From a bacterium (GTDB lineage Bacteria; Bacteroidota; Ignavibacteria; Kapaibacteriales; UBA2268): DNA of 10,670 bases. Where the stretch lies: NCBI GenBank assembly GCA_030426865.1, contig JAUHXN010000073.1, positions 1 through 10,670 on the forward strand. Direction: 5' to 3'. Made by a program: the position numbers and the translations under genes. The notes below the pieces were generated by a model. It saw only the letters and a program-made list of their open reading frames with translations, was not told the origin of the DNA and searched no databases. Shown piece after piece: positions 6,064 through 10,670 of the stretch; position 1 is the first letter of the stretch; each line of letters starts with the position of its first letter.

Positions 6064-7545
6064 ATGGGGTTCGAAATGAGTTTAATAGAGAATAAACTTA
6101 ACTTATCAACTTTATTAGTGTTGTTCACAGCATTAGTATTCACAGCTTGTGATGGTGGGAAAAGTGATTATAATCCGGCTAATGAGAAAGTAGTTGGTGA
6201 AACGATAGCAGAATTAACATTACCTCCTAATGTACCTGCTCCTATAGATCCACACAGAGCTGCAACAAAGCAAATCGTGAATATGGAAGTATTGGAACAA
6301 GAAGGCACTATGACTGATGGTGTTACATACACTTATTGGACATTTGGTGGTTCAGTACCAGGTCAGTTTATCAGGATTAGAGAAGGTGATGAAGTTGAAT
6401 TTCACTTGAAAAACCACCCTGATAATAAGTTTGCTCATAATATAGATTTACATGCAGTTACTGGACCTGGAGGTGGAGCTGCGTCATCATTTACTGCTCC
6501 TGGTCACGAGACTGTATTCTCTTTCAAAGCACTAAATCCTGGACTTTATGTGTACCATTGTGCAACTGCACCTGTAGGTATGCATATAGCAAACGGTATG
6601 TATGGTTTGATATTGGTTGAACCAAAAGGTGGTTTACCTAAGGTAGATAGAGAATATTATGTTATGCAAGGTGATTTCTATACAGCTGGAAGAAACGGTG
6701 AAGCTGGTCATCAACCATTTGATATGGACAAAGCTTTAGCTGAAAATCCAGATTATGTAGTTTTCAATGGCTCTGTTGGAGCAATTGCAGGTGATAATGC
6801 GTTAAAAGCAAAAGTTGGTGAAACAGTAAGACTATTTGTTGGTAATGGTGGTCCAAACTTAGTATCTTCATTCCACGTAATCGGTGAGATATTTGATGAA
6901 GTAAGTGTTGAAGGTGGAGATATGATTAATAGAAATGTTCAAACTACTTTGATACCAGCAGGTGGTGCAGCTATGGTTACTTTTAAAGTCGAAGTACCAG
7001 GTAGTTTACATTTAGTTGATCACTCTATATTCAGAGCATTCAACAAAGGTGCACTAGGTTCTATAGTTGTGACAGGTGATGAAGACAAAAAAATCTATAG
7101 TGGATTAATGGAAGACAAAGTCTATATGGCAGAAGGTGGTCGTTCATTAACTTTGCCTTCAAAAGGTAGTAATGAAACAACAGCTGGCAGTAAAGCAGAA
7201 AGAATAGATATGGGTGCTAATGTTTACAAAAACTTATGTCAAGCATGTCACCAGCCAGATGGTAAAGGTATGAAGGGTGTATTCCCACCATTGGCTAAAT
7301 CTGATTACTTTGCTAATGATCATAATAAAGCTATTAGTGCTATAGTTCATGGTTTATCTGGAAAAATCACTGTAAATGGTGAAGTATATAACAGTGCTAT
7401 GCCTGCACAATCATTGAGTGATGAGGAAGTTGCAAATGTAGTAACTTACTTACTAAATAGCTTTGGTAACAAAGGTGGAGAAGTTTCTCCAGACCAAGTT
7501 AAAAAAGTAAGATCTTCTGGTGCTGCGGATAAAGGTGGTCATTAA
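6064..7545 (+). CDS. nirK: Copper-containing nitrite reductase lipoprotein with fused C-terminal cytochrome c
   Basis: A 493-residue protein that reduces nitrite to nitric oxide. The signal ends in a lipobox (LVFTAC, C29), so it is a membrane-anchored lipoprotein, as in Neisseria AniA. Two cupredoxin domains follow (~65-340). Type 1 copper ligands are H125, C166, H174 and M179 (YHCATAPVGMHIANGM). Type 2 ligands are H130, H165 and H320, with catalytic D128 (HNIDLH) and H271 (SFHVIGE). The short Cys-to-His loop and the VEPKGGLPKVDREYYV stretch identify the AniA-like class II form. After a linker, residues ~383-467 are a cytochrome c domain with CQACH (392-396) and probable axial M446 (AMPAQSL). 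All catalytic residues are present. An in-frame ATG at 6076 is an alternative start, and no Shine-Dalgarno is seen at either. It is the first gene of an operon with nirV, sco and a barrel gene, and the next ATG follows 8 bases after the stop. Confidence 0.96.
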   Translation: MGFEMSLIENKLNLSTLLVLFTALVFTACDGGKSDYNPANEKVVGETIAELTLPPNVPAPIDPHRAATKQIVNMEVLEQEGTMTDGVTYTYWTFGGSVPGQFIRIREGDEVEFHLKNHPDNKFAHNIDLHAVTGPGGGAASSFTAPGHETVFSFKALNPGLYVYHCATAPVGMHIANGMYGLILVEPKGGLPKVDREYYVMQGDFYTAGRNGEAGHQPFDMDKALAENPDYVVFNGSVGAIAGDNALKAKVGETVRLFVGNGGPNLVSSFHVIGEIFDEVSVEGGDMINRNVQTTLIPAGGAAMVTFKVEVPGSLHLVDHSIFRAFNKGALGSIVVTGDEDKKIYSGLMEDKVYMAEGGRSLTLPSKGSNETTAGSKAERIDMGANVYKNLCQACHQPDGKGMKGVFPPLAKSDYFANDHNKAISAIVHGLSGKITVNGEVYNSAMPAQSLSDEEVANVVTYLLNSFGNKGGEVSPDQVKKVRSSGAADKGGH

Positions 7546-7553
7546 TTATCAAC

Positions 7554-8336
7554 ATGATTAGATTAGCTTATATATTAATATCATTTATTTTACTTGCGGA
7601 TAGCTCTGTTTTAGCGGCAGAGCCCCCAAGTAAAATTGAATGGATTTCAATTCCTTCAGGAGAGTTTTATCCATTCTTTGCAGATACAGTTAAACCCATC
7701 AAGATAGATGGGTTTTTTATTTCCTCTACTCAAATAACTAATGCTCAATTTTTAAAATTTGTAAAAGCAAATCCGAAATGGAGAAGAAGTAAAATCAAAT
7801 CAATATTTGCAGAAGGGAGTTACTTAGGATATTGGGAAGCAGATACTATATTAGGAGACAATGCTCCTCCTAATGCTCCAGTTGTAGCAGTGTCTTGGTT
7901 TGCAGCTAGTGCTTATTGTACTTGGATTGGTGGCAGATTAGCCGATATGAGTGAATGGGAATATGTAGCTAGTGCAAGCAAAGACAAAAAGAACGCTTAT
8001 AATGAAGACTCTTTCTCCTCCACTCTACTACGAATGTATGAAAAGTTACCAAAGATACCACTTCCCAACGTCGGAGAGAGGTTTAAAAATGCATATGCTG
8101 TATATGATATGCATGGCTTAGTTTGGGAATGGACACGTGATTTCAATTCTGTTATAGTTTCAACTGATGCTCGAGACAAAACGAATGTAGATGGCAAACT
8201 CTTTTGTGCTGCTGGAAGTATTGGGAATGTAGACCCTTCTAATTACTCGGCATTTGTTAGATATTCTATGTGGAGTAGTTTACAAGCTAAATATTGTTTA
8301 AGAAACCTTGGATTCAGATGCGTAAAAGACAAGTAA
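7554..8336 (+). CDS. nirV: NirV-like protein (degenerate formylglycine-generating-enzyme fold)
   Basis: A 260-residue protein with an N-terminal signal segment (RLAYILISFILLADSSVLAA, mature near 22) and one FGE-sulfatase/SUMF1-type domain (PF03781). The family blocks are visible in order: IEWISIPSGEFYPF (28-41), IKIDGFFISSTQITNAQFLKF (49-69), APVVAVSWFAASAYCTWIGGRLADMSEWEYVA (108-139), VYDMHGLVWEWTRDFNS (183-199) and NLGFRCV (251-257). NirV is the well-known companion of nirK, co-transcribed in Rhodobacter and others; its exact function is not settled. The cysteine pair used by true FGE for catalysis (CxxxxC before the final NLGFRC) is not present: the segment reads VRYSMWSSLQAKYCLRNLGFRC, leaving only C122, C218, C248 and C256. 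A structural, binding or NirK-maturation role is therefore more likely than formylglycine formation. A terminator-like hairpin lies within codons 47-55. The end overlaps the sco gene by 19 bases. Confidence 0.86.
   Translation: MIRLAYILISFILLADSSVLAAEPPSKIEWISIPSGEFYPFFADTVKPIKIDGFFISSTQITNAQFLKFVKANPKWRRSKIKSIFAEGSYLGYWEADTILGDNAPPNAPVVAVSWFAASAYCTWIGGRLADMSEWEYVASASKDKKNAYNEDSFSSTLLRMYEKLPKIPLPNVGERFKNAYAVYDMHGLVWEWTRDFNSVIVSTDARDKTNVDGKLFCAAGSIGNVDPSNYSAFVRYSMWSSLQAKYCLRNLGFRCVKDK
7692..7718 (+). terminator. Terminator-like hairpin inside nirV (possible attenuator)
   Basis: AAACCCATC (7692-7700) pairs perfectly with GATGGGTTT (7707-7715) across the 6-base loop AAGATA, and the 3' arm runs into six consecutive T (7713-7718). 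This has the form of an intrinsic terminator but lies inside the nirV reading frame, codons 47-55. Ribosomes on nirV would normally keep it unfolded; when translation is poor it could reduce transcription of nirV, sco and the barrel gene relative to nirK. Confidence 0.45.
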
Positions 8337-8947
8337 TTGTACTATTAGTATTATCTATTTTTATAATATCTAGTTGTTCTGATGATGACTCGATAGATAT
8401 GGAGAAATTCAAAAAAGAAAATGCTTATGAAGGAGAAGAGTTCGAACCTTCAGATGAATCAATTTTTAATCTTTCAAGTGATTGGGAAAATCAAAAAGGA
8501 GATACTGTGAAATTAACCACAGTTGCTGGGAAACCAACAATCCTTGCTATGATTTATACTCACTGCGAATATTCTTGCCCACTAATCACTGCTGATATGA
8601 AGGAACTTCATTCATTAATTCCGAAAGATAGAATTGAAGACATTAACTTTCTCATAGTCAGTATAGACCCAATTCATGATAGACCGGATACTCTTTCTCG
8701 GTTCATGAAAAAAGAAGAAATGGACGAAAAGTATTGGACTATGTTAACTGGCTCAGAAACTAAAATAAGAGAATTAGCAGCAGTTCTAGGATTCAAATAT
8801 AAAAAATCTTCACTTATGGATTATGCTCATTCTAATTTGATAACAGTACTTAATCCCAAAGGTGAGATTGTAGAGCAAATTAATGGTTTTGGTAGTGACA
8901 AAAAGAAAATAATAAAAGAAGTTTTGAAATATACTAACGAGGATTAG
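8318..8947 (+). CDS. Sco1/SenC/PrrC-type copper chaperone lipoprotein
   Basis: The ATG at 8318 gives 209 residues beginning MRKRQVIVLLVLSIFIISSC, a lipoprotein signal with C20 as the lipidated Cys. The frame is open further upstream to a TTG at 8294, but that start would bury the signal peptide. The thioredoxin-like Sco domain (PF02630) carries the copper motif CEYSCP (C83, C87) and the distant ligand H171 (DYAHSNLI). Other typical blocks are KPTILAMIYTHC (72-83), VSIDPIHDRPDTLSRFM (114-130) and YWTMLTGSE (139-147). Sco proteins deliver Cu(I) or reduce cysteines at copper sites in the periplasm, classically for cytochrome oxidase CuA. Placed behind nirK-nirV, this copy is probably devoted to copper loading of NirK, which is an inference from context. 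The start overlaps the end of nirV by 19 bases, and the next gene starts 2 bases after its stop. Confidence 0.92.
   Translation: MRKRQVIVLLVLSIFIISSCSDDDSIDMEKFKKENAYEGEEFEPSDESIFNLSSDWENQKGDTVKLTTVAGKPTILAMIYTHCEYSCPLITADMKELHSLIPKDRIEDINFLIVSIDPIHDRPDTLSRFMKKEEMDEKYWTMLTGSETKIRELAAVLGFKYKKSSLMDYAHSNLITVLNPKGEIVEQINGFGSDKKKIIKEVLKYTNED
8939..8943 (+). promoter_or_regulatory. Ribosome binding site for the alginate-export-type barrel gene
   Basis: GAGGA lies 6 bases before the ATG at 8950 and immediately upstream of the sco stop codon. It is one of the few clear Shine-Dalgarno sequences in the window and suggests independent initiation as well as coupling. Confidence 0.5.
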
Positions 8948-8949
8948 AT

Positions 8950-10212
8950 ATGAAAAAGGTGATTATAGTAAGTTTCGTTTTATTCGGAATGATAATAAGT
9001 TCAACGGGTTTGTTGGCAAAGTTTTCTTTGAATGGTCAATTCAAACCTAGATACGAATATAGGGATGGTTATAGACAATTAATAAGCGATGATTTATTCC
9101 CAGCATCTTTTGTATCACAAAGGACTAGATTGAATTTCGATTATTCGAATAGTAATTTGACGTCTAGAATTTCTGTACAGGATGTACGGGTCTGGGGTGA
9201 CGAGATTCATTTGAAAAATGTACCAAGAATAGCAATGCATGAGGCATGGGTAGATGTAAAATTAGATACTATGATAAGTTTGAAGGTCGGTCGACAAGAA
9301 TTAGTATATGATGATCATAGGATACTTGGTAATGTTGATTGGGCACAAGAAGGGAGGAGTCATGATGCAGTTGTCGGGAAATATGAATCAGATGATTTGA
9401 AGTTACATTTAGGTGGGGCTTTTAATCAAAGTGCTCAGAACTTATTTGGAACAACATACCCACTGAGCAATTACAAAGGATTAGGTTTTTTATGGTTCGA
9501 AAATAAAATTGATACGAATATGAGGTTTACACTATTAGGTATAACTGATGCATTCCAAGAAAATGACACGAATAATTATAATTATTTCCGATATACATTT
9601 GGAGGTAATTACTACTATACGTCTCAAGACTTAGAGTTACAAGGAACAGGTTACTATCAATTAGGTCAAACAACCCTTGCTCAAGATATTGCTGCTTATA
9701 TGTTCTCAGTCCAAGCTCACTATAAATTTAATGGATTTAAAGTAGGGGCTGGTATAGATTACTTATCAGGAAACGATTCGGAGAACCCAAATTCCAATGA
9801 ATATACAGCATTCAATACTCTTTACGGAACAAATCATAAATTTTATGGATTAATGGATCACTTTCTAGATATTCCTGCACATACTGCTGGTGGCGGTTTG
9901 GTAGATATTTACGCTAAGATAAAGTATAGTTTTATGCCTAAATGGGTTGCAGCCTTAGACTTCCACAGTTTTTCATTAGACAAGGCAATTATAGACCCCA
10001 ATACTGCCGAGTTAACTGAAAAAGGACTTGCTAGTGAAATAGATTTAGTTTTAACACATACAATAGCAAGTGATATTAAACTACAGTTGGGCTATTCTTA
10101 TATGATTCCTGCTGATGCACTGAAGATAGTACAAGGTAGACCAAATGGCAATAATTCACAATGGATTTGGGCTATGCTGATAGTTACTCCAGAGTTATTC
10201 TCTTCTAATTAA
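8950..10212 (+). CDS. Alginate-export-family outer membrane beta-barrel protein
   Basis: A 420-residue protein with a signal peptide (KKVIIVSFVLFGMIISSTGLLA, mature near AKFSLNG). The first half shows the typical opening of the alginate export family (PF13372): FSLNGQFKPRYEYRDGY (25-41), SQRTRLNFDYSNSNLTSRISVQDVRVWGDE (56-85), MHEAWVDVKL (96-105) and LKVGRQELVYDDHRILGNVDWAQEGRSHDA (111-140). Alternating strands continue to the end (QLGYSYMIP, WIWAMLIV). Family members are 18-stranded outer-membrane barrels. The name comes from AlgE of Pseudomonas, but no alginate genes are present here, and the location at the end of the nirK operon suggests a role linked to nitrite respiration, perhaps passage of an anion or a metal. 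That is context only. The gene starts 2 bases after sco and is followed by a strong terminator. Confidence 0.85.
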   Translation: MKKVIIVSFVLFGMIISSTGLLAKFSLNGQFKPRYEYRDGYRQLISDDLFPASFVSQRTRLNFDYSNSNLTSRISVQDVRVWGDEIHLKNVPRIAMHEAWVDVKLDTMISLKVGRQELVYDDHRILGNVDWAQEGRSHDAVVGKYESDDLKLHLGGAFNQSAQNLFGTTYPLSNYKGLGFLWFENKIDTNMRFTLLGITDAFQENDTNNYNYFRYTFGGNYYYTSQDLELQGTGYYQLGQTTLAQDIAAYMFSVQAHYKFNGFKVGAGIDYLSGNDSENPNSNEYTAFNTLYGTNHKFYGLMDHFLDIPAHTAGGGLVDIYAKIKYSFMPKWVAALDFHSFSLDKAIIDPNTAELTEKGLASEIDLVLTHTIASDIKLQLGYSYMIPADALKIVQGRPNGNNSQWIWAMLIVTPELFSSN

Positions 10213-10242
10213 GGTTTTTGTCAATAAGCTAAATTCTTTGAT

Positions 10243-10272
10243 AAGCAGACATTGAATGTCTGCTTTTTTTTT
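10243..10272 (+). terminator. Strong rho-independent terminator of the nirK operon
   Basis: AAGCAGACA (10243-10251) pairs perfectly with TGTCTGCTT (10257-10265) across the loop TTGAA, and nine consecutive T follow or overlap the stem end (10264-10272). It begins 30 bases after the stop of the barrel gene and is the clearest terminator in the window. Confidence 0.9.
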
Positions 10273-10359
10273 GTTATAAATGTAACTTTTCATAATTTCA
10301 ATTGTCACTTACACTACACAGTCTTTATTATTTATTGTGTAATATTGTTTTTTATTTTC

Positions 10360-10366
10360 GGGAGAG
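10360..10366 (+). promoter_or_regulatory. Strong ribosome binding site for the lectin-like gene
   Basis: GGGAGAG lies 6 bases before the ATG at 10373 and fixes the start of the partial gene at the right edge. It is the strongest Shine-Dalgarno-like sequence seen here. Confidence 0.55.
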
Positions 10367-10372
10367 ATTAAT

Positions 10373-10670
10373 ATGAAATCGTTTTTACTAATTTCAATAA
10401 TATTTTTACAGTATTCGTTAGTTCTAAATGCACAATTCAAAGTAGCTCAAAGTAATCCCAATAATTATAGTTTTAACACTAGTGAACAAGCACACCAACT
10501 TACAGATGGAACTAACCGGATGCAAGCCACAGCAATATGGAATAATAGTGCTGTGCCTGGTTATGAGAAAATTGATTTAAATGTAAATTTTTTAGTTGAG
10601 GCTGAATACTATCTTGGATATAAAGATAAAGAAGGTGCTGACGGAATAGCTTTTGTATTACAATCGGCTG
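10373..10670 (+). CDS. Secreted L-type-lectin-like domain protein, 5' part (runs off window)
   Basis: An ATG at 10373 opens a frame that continues without a stop to the right edge (99 codons visible). The N-terminus KSFLLISIIFLQYSLVLNA is a signal peptide with mature start near QFKVAQSN. The following residues include HQLTDGTNRMQATAIWNNS (41-59), IDLNVNFLVEAEYYLG (67-82) and KEGADGIAFVLQSA (86-99). The GADGIAFVLQ strand, preceded by a beta-strand entering from the left, is the signature of legume/L-type lectin-like domains in secreted Bacteroidota proteins. Many such proteins carry later repeats and a T9SS tail, which would lie outside the window. A strong GGGAGAG ribosome binding site precedes it, and it follows the terminator of the nirK operon, so it is a separate unit. 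A one-mismatch -7 element (TAATATTG, 10340-10347) is the best promoter candidate but is weak. Confidence 0.82.
   Translation, partial: MKSFLLISIIFLQYSLVLNAQFKVAQSNPNNYSFNTSEQAHQLTDGTNRMQATAIWNNSAVPGYEKIDLNVNFLVEAEYYLGYKDKEGADGIAFVLQSA

Noticed and set aside
7997..8197. Reverse-strand open frame inside nirV
   Set aside because: It is antisense to the conserved FGE-fold region and shows no coding features of its own.
1..10670. CRISPR arrays, tRNA/rRNA genes, insertion sequences or phage genes
   Set aside because: No regularly spaced repeats, cloverleaf-like sequences, transposase or integrase motifs or paired terminal repeats were seen on either strand.

Overview
The window looks like a piece of a low-GC, probably marine or aquatic Bacteroidota genome. 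Three observations support this: a C-terminal type IX secretion (T9SS) sorting domain on the first gene, promoter elements of the Bacteroidota form TTTG / TAnnTTTG, and protein families typical of the phylum (DUF5777 barrel, Porin_O_P barrel, secreted lectin-like protein). All genes supported here lie on the + strand. Coding density is high, and no gene-free stretch exceeds about 165 bases.

Layout. (1) 1-2666: the 3' part of a large secreted T9SS cargo protein whose start lies left of the window. It overlaps by ATGA a small HEQAH-motif putative metalloprotease (SprA-related family), which is followed 2 bases later by an AlkD-like DNA glycosylase. (2) 2728-3897: an apparently single-gene unit for a Porin_O_P outer-membrane barrel, with its own TAATTTTG element. 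(3) 4038-5900: a tight three-gene unit encoding a small haem lipoprotein with an atypical CX4CH site, a YceI-family periplasmic protein and a DUF5777 beta-barrel, closed by a perfect 11-bp hairpin. (4) 6064-10212: a nitrite-reduction operon starting at a near-ideal promoter. It encodes an AniA-type copper nitrite reductase lipoprotein with a fused C-terminal cytochrome c (NirK), a NirV-like degenerate FGE-fold protein, a Sco copper chaperone and an alginate-export-type outer-membrane barrel, ended by a strong intrinsic terminator. (5) 10373 to the window edge: the 5' end of a secreted L-type-lectin-like protein.

How the parts may work together. NirK reduces nitrite to nitric oxide in the periplasm. 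The fused haem c domain, and perhaps the small CX4CH cytochrome upstream, would feed it electrons. Sco is a plausible source of copper for NirK, and NirV is the classic companion of nirK with an unsettled role. The flanking barrels may provide outer-membrane passage, but their substrates cannot be read from the sequence. No nitric oxide reductase, nitrous oxide reductase or FNR/NnrR-type regulator lies in the window, so full denitrification cannot be claimed.

The points most worth a second look are a terminator-like hairpin with a T6 tract inside the nirV coding region, the loss of the FGE catalytic cysteine pair in NirV, the CX4CH haem site, and the conserved-looking but unexplained cytochrome-YceI-DUF5777 trio beside nirK.
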